Under the pieces are notes generated by a model. That model ran no database searches, was not told the DNA's origin, and saw only the letters and a program-made list of their open reading frames with translations. The translations under genes were made by a program, and so were the position numbers. A stretch of DNA of 17,737 nucleotides from Pseudomonadota bacterium. Lineage in GTDB: Bacteria > Myxococcota > Myxococcia > Myxococcales > Myxococcaceae. Every line of letters begins with the position of its first letter. Position 1 is the first letter of the stretch. The stretch covers positions 1 to 17,737 of the forward strand of contig JAFAAN010000035.1 of NCBI GenBank assembly GCA_023426545.1, in the 5' to 3' direction. Shown here in pieces: positions 6,160-13,329 of this stretch.

Positions 6160-8205
6160 TCACGCGCACACCGGGGGCCTGGGCTGGCGGGGCCAGTGGA
6201 CGGTGAAGGTGGTGCCCTCCTCGCGGTTGGAGCGGACCTCCACGCCGCCGCCATGCGCGCGGACAATCTGGCTGACGATGTAGAGGCCCAGCCCCAGGCT
6301 GCGCCTCCGCCCCGTCGCGCCTCGCGTGCTGTCGGCGGGAGGACTCTTGAAGGGGTCGAAGATGCGCGGGAGCAGCTCGGGCGCAATCGGCTCGCCGATG
6401 TTGTGGACCGCCAGCACCACCTCGTCCGCGGCTCCGTGGACCGTGATGCGCACGGGCGTGTTCTCCTGGCCGTGCTGGAGGGCGTTGGCCACCAGGTTGC
6501 CCAGCACCTGGGAGACGCGGTCCGGGTCCCAGTTTCCCCGCGTGTCGCCCTTCGCCTCGAACACCAGCGTGCGCTCCGGGGCGCTCGCCTGGAGCTCCTC
6601 CAGCGTCGCCTGACACACCTCCGCGAAGTCCATGGGCTGGCGGGCCACGGGAATCCCCCCGCCCAGCCGGGTGCGCGCGAAGTCGAGGATGTCGGTAATC
6701 ATGCGCCCCATGCGCGCGGTGGCCTTGCGGATGCGCTCCACCGCGCGGCGCTCGGCGGGCTCCAGGTCCTCGGCGCGCGCGAGCTGGAAGGCCGAGGCGT
6801 TGATGGCGTTGAGCGGGTTGCGCAGGTCGTGCCCCACCACCGCCATGAGCTGCTCCCGGAAGTCCACCGCCCGCTGGAGCACGGCCTCGGCCCGCTTGTA
6901 GTGGGTGACGTCCACCACGGTGCAGCTCAAGCCCAGCACCTCGTCGTCGGGCGCGCGCACGGGCTGGACGCTGGCCTGCCACGTCCGGGGAGCGCCCGGG
7001 ATGGAGAAGTCGGCCGCGTCCTCCGCGATTCCCTTCTCGATGACGCGGCGGAACAAGGGCTCGAACACCTCCACGGCCTTCGCGGACGCCATCTCCTGGA
7101 AGCGGCGGCCCAGGTGGGCCTCCCGGGAGTGGCCGTTGATGTCCGCCATGGCCTGGTTGATGCGGACGTAGCGCAGCTCCCGGTCCAGCAAGGCGATGCC
7201 CATGGGGATGGCGGTCAACAGCGCGTCCAGCTGCGCCAGCGAGCGCTGCGCGTCCGCGTGGGCCTGCCGCTCCCGGGCCTGGAGGCGGGCGTGGACCAGG
7301 TGCGTGGTGGCCCGCTGCACCATGGTGCGGAACAGCAGGGTGTCCGACTCGGAGAACACGAAGGCGGTGCGCGAGCTCATGTACGCCACGCCCAGGAGCT
7401 GGGCGCCGTCGAGCAGCGGTACGCCATAGACGGCTCGCAGGCCCTCGTCCCTCAGCGTCGGCAGCGCCACGTGCGGGGCCGAGGACGCCGAGCGCAGCGC
7501 CAGGGCCTGACGCCGGGTCGCCACCTCGCCCACGAAGCCCTCGTCCATCGCCAGCGAGCTACCGAGCGCCGTGTCCGCGCCCAGGCCCACCGCGGCGCTC
7601 ACCACCAGCCGGTCTCCCTCCACCAGCAGCAGCGCCGCGGAGTCCACCGAGAGCGCGGACTCCACGAGCACGGAGAGCAGCCGGGACGGGAGGCTGGTCA
7701 TGGAGGCGTTGTCCAGCGCGGCCTGCGTCATCCGGTCCAGGGCCTGGAGGATTCGCTGCCGCCCCTGGGAGAAGGACGTCATCGTCCGGGTGACCAGGCG
7801 GTCCAGCGCGTCTTCCAGCCGCTCCAGCTCGCCGGGCGCGGGAATCGCAGACGCGCGCTCCAGCCTGCGGAGGATGCACTTGCGCAGCAGGGCGTACTCG
7901 GATGCCACCTGGCCCAGGTCGAAGCCCTCGTCCAGGCGGGACATCGCGTGCTCGTCCGGCAGCGTGGTGAGGACCTGCTCCGGGCCAAGCTCGATGTGGT
8001 CCGCGAGGACGCCGAGCAGCTGGGGCATGTGGTCCAGCAGCCACGAGGGCGGTGGCGTCGACTTGCCGGCGTGGAGCGCGCGCATGGCGCGCAGCCAGTC
8101 CTCCAGCACCGCATTCTGGTGGGCGCGCAGGAAGCCGGCGACCTTGAGCGTCCGGGCTCCGGTCCTCGCCTCCCTGTCTTCCTCGTGCGACTTCGTCTCC
8201 TGCAT
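6160..8205 (-). CDS. Orphan sensor histidine kinase: RsbRD-GAF-PAS-HisKA-HATPase
   Basis: The 681-residue protein has no membrane segment. Residues 20-155 resemble the RsbRD globin-like sensory domain (FLRAHQNAVLEDWLRAM ... LDEGFDLGQVASEY). Residues 165-305 form a GAF domain (SALLLVEGDRL region, GVPLLDGAQLLGVAYMSS). Residues 322-445 form a PAS domain (AIPMGIALLDRELRYVRIN, then VVDVTHYKRAE). The H-box is VVGHDLRNPLNAI with phosphoacceptor H459. The ATPase domain has the N-box QVLGNLVANALQHG, a DxGxG-equivalent VHNIGEPIAPELLPRIFDPF and the G2 loop RRSLGLGLYIVSQIV. A strong GGGAGG lies 7 bases before the ATG at 8205, which decides the start over an upstream in-frame ATG. No response regulator is nearby, so its partner is unknown. 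Confidence 0.93.
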   Translation of the reverse strand: MQETKSHEEDREARTGARTLKVAGFLRAHQNAVLEDWLRAMRALHAGKSTPPPSWLLDHMPQLLGVLADHIELGPEQVLTTLPDEHAMSRLDEGFDLGQVASEYALLRKCILRRLERASAIPAPGELERLEDALDRLVTRTMTSFSQGRQRILQALDRMTQAALDNASMTSLPSRLLSVLVESALSVDSAALLLVEGDRLVVSAAVGLGADTALGSSLAMDEGFVGEVATRRQALALRSASSAPHVALPTLRDEGLRAVYGVPLLDGAQLLGVAYMSSRTAFVFSESDTLLFRTMVQRATTHLVHARLQARERQAHADAQRSLAQLDALLTAIPMGIALLDRELRYVRINQAMADINGHSREAHLGRRFQEMASAKAVEVFEPLFRRVIEKGIAEDAADFSIPGAPRTWQASVQPVRAPDDEVLGLSCTVVDVTHYKRAEAVLQRAVDFREQLMAVVGHDLRNPLNAINASAFQLARAEDLEPAERRAVERIRKATARMGRMITDILDFARTRLGGGIPVARQPMDFAEVCQATLEELQASAPERTLVFEAKGDTRGNWDPDRVSQVLGNLVANALQHGQENTPVRITVHGAADEVVLAVHNIGEPIAPELLPRIFDPFKSPPADSTRGATGRRRSLGLGLYIVSQIVRAHGGGVEVRSNREEGTTFTVHWPRQPRPPVCA

Positions 8206-8430
8206 CACCGGCCTCCCGAGGCCCTGCATCCGCCCACGCCGTCTCCCTCCCGCATTCTGGGGACGATGGCGCCTGCGTGCTTCGCCCTCCAGGTGCACGG
8301 CCGGCGGGCATCACGTGGGACGGGGAGGGCGCTGCACCGTCCGCCCGGACGTCCGACTTCGGGCGCTTGCTCACAAGGCCGCACCGCGGGGGCTGTGGGC
8401 CCGCACGGGCTCGGTTAGGGTGTCCACAAG

Positions 8431-9393
8431 ATGCGCACGCTCCTGCTGACCCGCTCCGACGTCTCCCGCAACCTGCAGGCACTCCTCCTGTTGGAAGACA
8501 TGCGCGAGGCCTTCCGTACCGACGCCCTGGCGCGCACCGTGGCCCCGCAGCGCGCCCGGGCGCCCCTGCACGCCGAGGGCACCGCGATGGTGCTCTTCCC
8601 GGGCAGCCTGCCCTCGGTCCCCGCCTACTCGGTGAAGGTCCACGCGAAGTTCCCGGGCCAGTCGCCCGCCATCCGGGGCGTGGTGCACCTGCACGACGTG
8701 GCCACCGGCGCGGTGCTGGCGGTGATGGACTCGGGCCACCTGACGGCCGTTCGCACGGGCGTGGTGGGCGCGCTGTCGGCGGACGTGCTGGCGCGACCGG
8801 ACGCGAGCCGGGTGGCGCTCATCGGCGCGGGCCGGCAGGCGGTGATGCAGCTCAAGTCGCTGCGGCTGGTGCGCTCGCTGTCGCACGTGCGGGTGTTCGA
8901 CACGGCGCCGGAGCGCTCGGCCGCCTTCGCCGCGCGCATGTACCAGGAGCTGAACCTGCCAGTGCGGATGGCCGACTCCGTCCAGGAGGCCGTGGCCGAC
9001 GCGGACATCGTCGTGACGGCGACGTGGAGCCGTCAGCCCTTCCTGGACGCCGGCATGCTGCGGCCCGGCACCCACGTCATCGCCCTGGGCGCGGACGAGC
9101 CGGGCAAGGCGGAGCTGTCCGCGGAGCTGCTGCGCCAGTCGCGGTTCCTCGTCGACCACCGGGGGCTGTCGCTCTCCACCGGCGCGGCGGGCGCGGTGGG
9201 GCTGGGCGAGGACGCCATCCACGCGGAGCTGGGCGAGGTGATTGCCGGCATGCGCCCCGGGCGCACGTCGCCGGAGGAAATCACCGTGTTCGCGGCGGTG
9301 GGGCTGCCGTTCCAGGACCTGGCGGCGGCCTGGCATGTCTATCAGGCCGCGCAGGGGGACGACGCCGTGGGCGGGGTGGACTTCGACGCCTGA
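8431..9393 (+). CDS. Ornithine cyclodeaminase / mu-crystallin family NAD(P)-dependent enzyme
   Basis: The 320-residue protein has the OCD/mu-crystallin layout: substrate-binding K69 in YSVKVHAKFPG, the AVMDSGHLTAVRTG segment with R108, the Rossmann loop IGAGRQAVMQLKSL (GAGRQA at 132-137), and GADEPGKAEL with D222, which corresponds to the catalytic Asp of Pseudomonas ornithine cyclodeaminase. Members cyclise ornithine to proline, reduce ketimines such as pyrroline-2-carboxylate, or act as alanine dehydrogenases; the sequence alone does not tell which. AGGG lies 9-10 bases upstream of the ATG, within TAGGGT, which could also be read as a -10. No proline or arginine genes are near. A hairpin starts in its stop codon. 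Confidence 0.9.
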   Translation: MRTLLLTRSDVSRNLQALLLLEDMREAFRTDALARTVAPQRARAPLHAEGTAMVLFPGSLPSVPAYSVKVHAKFPGQSPAIRGVVHLHDVATGAVLAVMDSGHLTAVRTGVVGALSADVLARPDASRVALIGAGRQAVMQLKSLRLVRSLSHVRVFDTAPERSAAFAARMYQELNLPVRMADSVQEAVADADIVVTATWSRQPFLDAGMLRPGTHVIALGADEPGKAELSAELLRQSRFLVDHRGLSLSTGAAGAVGLGEDAIHAELGEVIAGMRPGRTSPEEITVFAAVGLPFQDLAAAWHVYQAAQGDDAVGGVDFDA

Positions 9394-9419
9394 GGCGCCT
9401 GGCGCCCGGACGGCGCCTC
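9392..9419 (+). terminator. Hairpin starting in the stop codon of the OCD-family gene
   Basis: GAGGCGCC (9392-9399) and GGCGCCTC (9412-9419) form a perfect 8-bp stem around a 12-base loop. The first arm begins at the second base of the TGA stop. There is no T tract. Confidence 0.45.
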
Positions 9420-9541
9420 GCTTCGGGCTGTCCGCGCGGGGCCGCCGCCTGCCCGGTCGCCCGGCATGCGCCCCATTCGGGGCTCCGGCCCGGGTGGCCG
9501 CTCGCCGGGACGTGGCCATCTTCGCCCGAGGGGAGGTGGAC

Positions 9542-9835
9542 ATGGTCGTCGGTTTCTTGGCGTCGCGGCCGGGGCGGTGGCTCCGCATCGTGATGGGCGC
9601 TGGGATGGTGGTGGGCGGACTGGCCTCGGGCACGTCCCGGGGCTCGGTGGTGGCGCTCATGGGCCTGGGGCCCCTGGTGGCCGCGGCCCTGGACCGGGTG
9701 CCCGTGGCCGCGCTCTTCGGCCTGCCGACGCAGGGTCCGGCGCTGCGGCGCGAGCTGGGCGTGGCGGACGAGGCCTCGCTGCTGGAGGGCTTCCCGCGCG
9801 CCTCCACGCGCGAGGTCTCCCCCACGCTGCATTGA
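9542..9835 (+). CDS. Small DUF2892-like inner-membrane protein
   Basis: The 97-residue protein begins with a short amphipathic start (MVVGFLASRPGRW), followed by two hydrophobic segments, IVMGAGMVVGGLASG and SVVALMGLGPLVAAALDR, then VPVAALFGLPTQGP. This matches the DUF2892/YgaP transmembrane pattern (R-I-x-x-G then I-G-x-x-P-L and C/V-P-V-x-x-L-F-G). The typical Cys before PVAALFG is replaced by V. The tail of about 35 residues is soluble. A very strong GGGGAGGT (9530-9537) sits 4 bases before the ATG and fixes the start. Its function is unknown; it probably forms a small two-helix membrane unit. Confidence 0.82.
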   Translation: MVVGFLASRPGRWLRIVMGAGMVVGGLASGTSRGSVVALMGLGPLVAAALDRVPVAALFGLPTQGPALRRELGVADEASLLEGFPRASTREVSPTLH

Positions 9836-9867
9836 GGCTGCATCGAGGCGCCGCGTGGACCTGCGCC

Positions 9868-10800
9868 TCAGTGGCTCGCGGGGGGAGACACCGGCTCCGC
9901 CGCGGCATGTGGCCATGCGGGGGACGTCAGGGCGCTCCAGTCCTGTCCGCGCGCCCAGTCCTCGAAGGTGCGCCAGCGGACCTCGGGGAACTTGTGCCGC
10001 AGGGTGAGGATGTCCGCCTGGTAGCCCTTGCGGTCCAGCCACTCGTACATGGCGGCCAGGTCCTCGCTGCGCTCGCGGAGGTAGTCCAGGGGGAGCTGCT
10101 CGTAGTGGATGCGGTGGCCGCTCACCATGGACAGCAGCCCCGCGGCCTGCTGGCCTGTCACCTCGTCAGAGGCGACCTCGATGCGCTGCGCCTCGAAGCG
10201 CTCCGGCTCCTCCATGATGCGGACGGCGAAGGCGGCGAGGTCCTCCAGGGCCACCATCTGCAGGCCTCGCGTGGGCGACAGGCCCATGGCGAGCACGCCG
10301 GCCTTCAGGCCCTCTTCGAACATGCCGCTGGTGAGGTTCTCCATGAAGAAGGTGGGCCCGAGGATGGTGTAGGGCAGGTTGCTGCCCTTCACGTGCGTCT
10401 CGATGCGGTGCTTGCTGTCGAAGTGGGGGATGCCCGTCAGGCGGTCCGCCCCCGCGACCGACGAGTAGACATAGTGCCGCACGTGCGCCAGCCGGGCCCC
10501 GTCCGCGAGGTTCTTCCCGTGGCGCACCTCCGCCTGCACGCCGCCGGGGCCGAAGGGAGTGCAGGCGGCGAACATGGCGTCCATGTCCCGGGCGGCATGG
10601 GCGATGGAGTCCAGGTCGTCGTAGTCACCGATGGCCAACTCGGCGCCGAGCGATTCGAGCTCCCGGGCCTCGGGGGAGCTGGGGTGGTGGATGAAGGCGA
10701 TGACGCGATGGCCGCGCTGCAACAGCTTCCGTGCGACAGCGCCGCCTTGCTGGCCTGTGGCACCGGTAACGAGCACGGAGCGAGAGAAACCCATGGGCAT
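9868..10800 (-). CDS. NmrA-like NAD(P)-binding protein
   Basis: The 310-residue protein is an atypical short-chain dehydrogenase. The N-terminal Rossmann motif is VLVTGATGQQGGAVARKLL (GxxGxxG at 13-19), followed by RGHRVIAFIHHP, a conserved GDYDDLDSI segment, and HYVYSSVAGADR where the active-site Tyr of true dehydrogenases is not retained in YxxxK form. The substrate-side segment IETHVKGSNLPYTILGPTFF is typical of the NmrA/HSCARG group, which sense NADP(H) state or act as reductases. GAGG lies 7 bases upstream of the ATG at 10800; an ATG six bases later would be less well spaced. It is divergent from the coiled-coil gene at 11015 and stands alone on its strand. Confidence 0.9.
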   Translation of the reverse strand: MPMGFSRSVLVTGATGQQGGAVARKLLQRGHRVIAFIHHPSSPEARELESLGAELAIGDYDDLDSIAHAARDMDAMFAACTPFGPGGVQAEVRHGKNLADGARLAHVRHYVYSSVAGADRLTGIPHFDSKHRIETHVKGSNLPYTILGPTFFMENLTSGMFEEGLKAGVLAMGLSPTRGLQMVALEDLAAFAVRIMEEPERFEAQRIEVASDEVTGQQAAGLLSMVSGHRIHYEQLPLDYLRERSEDLAAMYEWLDRKGYQADILTLRHKFPEVRWRTFEDWARGQDWSALTSPAWPHAAAEPVSPPASH

Positions 10801-11014
10801 GTGTGCACCTCGTGACGTCTGCTGTCCGGAAGTTGGGGATGGCGGCCGTCGCTGACGAGCAGACGGTGGGCGTACCGAGCCGCGCGGGCAGGGGGTTGCC
10901 GGGCAGGAGGGGAGGCGGGCGGGCGGGAGGTGCTGGCGCCCTCGCCGCGTCCAACTGGAGACGCTCGCGTCGGCGGGGGCGGCTTGGAAGCGGCGCGCTC
11001 GTGCGGGAAGTGCC

Positions 11015-11641
11015 ATGGTCCGTCGCACGATGAGCAAGCGTGATAAACCGCAGGACTCCGAGCTGGTGACGGCCGCCCGGGCACTCGACGCGGAGCTCGC
11101 GCGCTTCGAGGCGCTGGCCGAGCAGCTCCAGGCGGCACCGCTGCAATCCGAGAAGCACCTGGAGCGGGCGTCGGCGATGCTCCAGGGGCTGGCGGACCTG
11201 GACGAGCAGCTCCGCGCGCATGTGGCGGCCCTGGTGGGCGCCATCTCGAAGATGCGGGACCGGCAGCAGGCGCGGGCCGAGGCCGTACACGAGCGGGCGC
11301 AGGCGCTTCAGCAGCGCACGGAGGTCTTCAAGGCGCTGCTGGTGCGCTATGGCGCCCTGGGCCAGAGCGCGGGCGAGCTGAACGTGCGGATGCAGCAGTT
11401 CGCGCAGCAGCGCCAGGCGGCGCAGACCTCCGAGGCGCGCGCCGCGCTGGCCGGGGACTTCGAGGCGCTCCAGGCGCGGATGACGCAGGTGGCGGACGAG
11501 GCGCAGGGGCTGGCGCGGGCCGCGGAGGAGCAGGCGTTCGGCGACGTGGGCCGGCAGGCGGAGTCGCTGCGGCAGCAGTTGCTGTCGGCGCGCAACAAGC
11601 TGTCGCTGTTGCAGCAGCGCGTCGGTGAAGGGGCGGGCTAG
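11015..11641 (+). CDS. Unrecognised coiled-coil protein
   Basis: The 208-residue protein consists almost entirely of Ala, Gln, Glu, Leu and Arg in heptad-like spacing from about residue 18 to 203 (for example ELARFEALAEQLQ, ISKMRDRQQARAEAVHERAQ and SLRQQLLSARNKLSLLQQR), which indicates long coiled coils. There is no signal peptide or membrane segment. GGGAAG lies 5 bases before the ATG at 11015; a second ATG at 11030 (MSKRDK) is possible. The family is not recognised. Its TAG stop shares CTAG with the stop of the convergent DUF2203 gene. Confidence 0.82.
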   Translation: MVRRTMSKRDKPQDSELVTAARALDAELARFEALAEQLQAAPLQSEKHLERASAMLQGLADLDEQLRAHVAALVGAISKMRDRQQARAEAVHERAQALQQRTEVFKALLVRYGALGQSAGELNVRMQQFAQQRQAAQTSEARAALAGDFEALQARMTQVADEAQGLARAAEEQAFGDVGRQAESLRQQLLSARNKLSLLQQRVGEGAG

Positions 11642-12039
11642 CTGAGGTAGGTGGGGGCGAAGTCGTCGGGGCTCTCGATGGGTTGCCGGCCCGCGAAGCC
11701 GTCGAGCAGGGCGTGCCAGTGGGAGACGGCGGGGTCTCCGAACTGCCAGCAGAGATAGACCTGCTCGCCGCCGCGGCGGGCGCGGAAGTCCACGAGGCCG
11801 TCCGCGTCCTTGATTTCGAGGCCCATCTCCTGGAGCTGGAGCAGCTCGCAGCGGATGCGCTCGAGGAGTGTGTCGCGCTCTTCGCGCAGAGAGGCGAGGC
11901 TCGGGTCGTTGGGGCTGGGCGCGGCGCTCAGTGTATCGGCGAGGTGGTGGGCGCGCTCCACCCAGGGGCGCACCCGCTCGAAGGTGCGCGTCAACAGTGG
12001 CACCAGCCGGTTGGCTTCTTCCACGCTGAAGTAGCGCAT
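11638..12039 (-). CDS. DUF2203-family protein
   Basis: The 133-residue protein starts MRYFSVEEANRLVPLL, the hallmark of DUF2203, continues with a helical central part (LREERDTLLERIRCELLQLQEMGLEIKD), and ends with DGLVDFRARRGGEQVYLCWQ and the HWHALLDGFAGRQPI segment. The family is small, soluble and of unknown function. The frame is open to a TTG at 12058-12060, but the family N-terminus places the start at 12039. The gene overlaps the stop of the coiled-coil gene by 4 bases. Confidence 0.88.
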   Translation of the reverse strand: MRYFSVEEANRLVPLLTRTFERVRPWVERAHHLADTLSAAPSPNDPSLASLREERDTLLERIRCELLQLQEMGLEIKDADGLVDFRARRGGEQVYLCWQFGDPAVSHWHALLDGFAGRQPIESPDDFAPTYLS

Positions 12040-12097
12040 GGCCCGAGCATGCATCGCCAAGGCCCATGCCCGCTACTGTCCTGGCGCGCGTGTGAAC

Positions 12098-12151
12098 TCA
12101 GCCGCGCAGCAGGGACGCGTCACGCAACGGGAGCAGGACTTCGCGCTCGCG
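12098..12151 (-). pseudogene. Fragment of the 3' end of the SprT-like gene
   Basis: Read on the minus strand this gives REREVLLPLRDA followed by SLLRG and a stop. It matches the C-terminus of the intact gene at 13330 (REREVLFPLRDA, ten residues, SLLRG, stop). The 54 aligned bases have 3 mismatches, and the fragment lacks exactly the 30 bases at 13353-13382. Those 30 bases lie between two GCGT copies in the intact gene, so the loss looks like slippage or recombination at a 4-base repeat. It has no start and is a remnant. Similarity stops abruptly at 12151. Confidence 0.88.
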
Positions 12152-12219
12152 CGACCTCACCTGCCAAGGAAAATGCAGGGGACCCCAGGTCAGCATTCGA
12201 TGGTTGAATCCCTCCAGCC

Positions 12220-12225
12220 AGGAGG
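12220..12225 (+). promoter_or_regulatory. Strong Shine-Dalgarno that fits a GTG start in another frame
   Basis: AGGAGG sits 5 bases before the GTG at 12231. From that GTG the frame reads MSARMAVVFALCSMGC then SGSS, a short lipoprotein-like signal peptide. This frame is not the frame of the JAMM domain that follows, and it ends at 12425. Confidence 0.6.
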
Positions 12226-12230
12226 CGCCA

Positions 12231-12425
12231 GTGTCTGCAAGGATGGCCGTGGTCTTCGCGCTATGTTCGATGGGGTGCTCAGGTTCATCACACCAGCAGA
12301 GTTGGCCGACGACTATGGATTTGAACCAGGGAGCAAGACGGTATGGGTGCGAGGCCCTTGGACCGATATCGAGCCCTCTCGGGACGTCGATGTGGTCATC
12401 GACCAGTTGTGCCCCGCTGTCATGA
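12231..12425 (+). pseudogene. Lipoprotein signal-peptide frame upstream of the JAMM domain (probably frameshifted 5' end)
   Basis: From the GTG at 12231 the first 20 or so residues look like a type II signal peptide: a short N-region with one Arg, the hydrophobic core MAVVFALCSM, then a GC pair followed by SGSSHQQ. The lipobox SMGC is not canonical but is acceptable for a Gram-negative lipoprotein. After about 12315 this frame stops looking like protein, while the frame one base back becomes the JAMM protein. A one-base loss between about 12280 and 12330 would explain both. The alternative is that this is chance and the JAMM protein starts at 12263. Confidence 0.45.
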
Positions 12426-12865
12426 GGCTGCCCCGCGCAAGGGAGCGGGAGTATGGCCAGGAATACTGTGGGCTGGTCTATTCCTTGGGAGACGGCGTCT
12501 TCTACGCCAGCAAGGGCTCTCCTCTGGGAGAAACACAGTTGGTGGGCGCCTCCAAGCGTAAGTCATGCTTCTCACCACGGCGCGTGGTGGACGGGCGTGG
12601 GCGGACTGTGCCCATTGCGGACTTTCATAGCCATCCCTGGGCACCCTCGCCCATGTCTCCCCAGGACCGGGCGGGGGGCAATCAGCGATGGCTGATCAGA
12701 ATCCAGTTCGATACATCATGCCATCTCCAGAAGTTGGTGCCCCATGTGGGAGAGACTCGGCCAGGTGAGGTCTATGAGCGTGTGGGAAAACAATGGAGAC
12801 TCGTGGGCCTCATCAAGCCGGAGGACAAGGAGGTGGGCCGCATCACGGCGGTTGAGGAGGGGTGA
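12263..12865 (+). CDS. JAMM/MPN+-type metalloprotease-like protein
   Basis: Counted from the ATG at 12263 (200 residues), a complete JAMM zinc-peptidase site is present: QEYCGLVYS with E67 in the E-x-C-G setting typical of JAB proteins, and DFHSHPWAPSPMSPQD with H122, H124, S132 and D135 in exact H-x-H-x7-S-x2-D spacing. JAMM enzymes cut isopeptide or peptide bonds, and some occur as processing or toxin-associated domains. The protein continues with WLIRIQFDTSCHLQKLVPHV and a C-terminal VYERVGKQWRLVGLIKPED. No convincing Shine-Dalgarno serves 12263 or an alternative ATG at 12200. The only strong one serves a lipoprotein leader in another frame, so the true N-terminus is uncertain and the gene may be broken. 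GC content is visibly lower than in its neighbours. The lipoprotein gene starts 7 bases after its stop. Substrate unknown. Confidence 0.8.
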   Translation: MFDGVLRFITPAELADDYGFEPGSKTVWVRGPWTDIEPSRDVDVVIDQLCPAVMRLPRAREREYGQEYCGLVYSLGDGVFYASKGSPLGETQLVGASKRKSCFSPRRVVDGRGRTVPIADFHSHPWAPSPMSPQDRAGGNQRWLIRIQFDTSCHLQKLVPHVGETRPGEVYERVGKQWRLVGLIKPEDKEVGRITAVEEG

Positions 12866-12872
12866 ACCGAGG

Positions 12873-13301
12873 TTGAGGCGCGCTTCCTTGGTTCTGTTCT
12901 GTCTGAGCCTGCTTCCGGGGTGTGCGTTGTTCCGCCCAGCCCCCAGGCCGGCGAAGGTGTCTCCTGAAGAGGCTGCCCGCTACAGCTTCCCCGTGGTCCT
13001 CCCGACTGAAGGGCAACACGTCCTGCCAGGGAGGATTGCCGCAGCGGTTGCGTTCGCCATGGAAGACTTTCTTCCATTGGGAACGAAGCCCCGGCGAGAT
13101 GCTGTGCCCACGGAGGTTTGTGCCTCACAGCGCCAGTCGTATGACGTGACGGCTGTTCCTGGCGCGGGTGCCGTGGTCTTCGTCAGCTTCTCGCCCCGGC
13201 CAGATGCGTGCCAGGGTCTGGAGGGGCCACCCCTCGCGGACATCCCCATTGTCTACGCGGTCGACACGGACAGGTGGCTCATTCTCTCTGTCCAGATGTA
13301 G
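12873..13301 (+). CDS. Small predicted lipoprotein
   Basis: Starting at a TTG, the 142-residue protein has a clean type II signal peptide: two Arg at residues 2-3, the hydrophobic core ASLVLFCLSLLP, and the lipobox LPGC with lipidated C17. The mature part (about 125 residues) includes SFPVVLPTEGQHVLPGRIAA, two cysteines that could pair, and a C-terminal PIVYAVDTDRWLILSVQM. GGAGGGG ends 10 bases upstream of the TTG; another in-frame TTG at 12852 would overlap the JAMM gene. No ATG is available, which fits translation coupled to the JAMM gene. I do not recognise the family. A partner, inhibitor or immunity role for the JAMM protein is possible from the arrangement only. Confidence 0.75.
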   Translation: MRRASLVLFCLSLLPGCALFRPAPRPAKVSPEEAARYSFPVVLPTEGQHVLPGRIAAAVAFAMEDFLPLGTKPRRDAVPTEVCASQRQSYDVTAVPGAGAVVFVSFSPRPDACQGLEGPPLADIPIVYAVDTDRWLILSVQM

Positions 13302-13323
13302 CGGAGCCTGAGGCGGCCGCTAC
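13298..13323. terminator. Hairpin enclosing the lipoprotein stop codon
   Basis: GTAGCGG (13298-13304) and CCGCTAC (13317-13323) form a perfect 7-bp stem around a 12-base loop. The lipoprotein TAG stop is inside the first arm, and the stop of the convergent SprT-like gene is 7 bases beyond the second arm. No T tract is present. Confidence 0.45.
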
Positions 13324-13329
13324 GCCCTG

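Noticed and set aside
6196..8418. Plus-strand open frame of 740 codons over the kinase gene
   Set aside because: The minus strand encodes recognisable RsbRD, GAF, PAS, HisKA and ATPase domains with correct motifs; the plus frame matches nothing and is rich in His, Arg and Gly.
12038..12262. Upstream extension of the JAMM frame to an ATG at 12038
   Set aside because: The extension runs through the antisense of the SprT-like gene fragment and through a ribosome binding site for another frame. The repeated residues GRVTQREQDFALA seen here and near 13376 are only the antisense reading of that duplicated gene end.
12231..12330. Programmed -1 frameshift joining the signal peptide to the JAMM domain
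   Set aside because: I see no slippery X-XXY-YYZ heptamer in the overlap, so a plain indel, a sequencing error or a chance signal-peptide frame is more likely.
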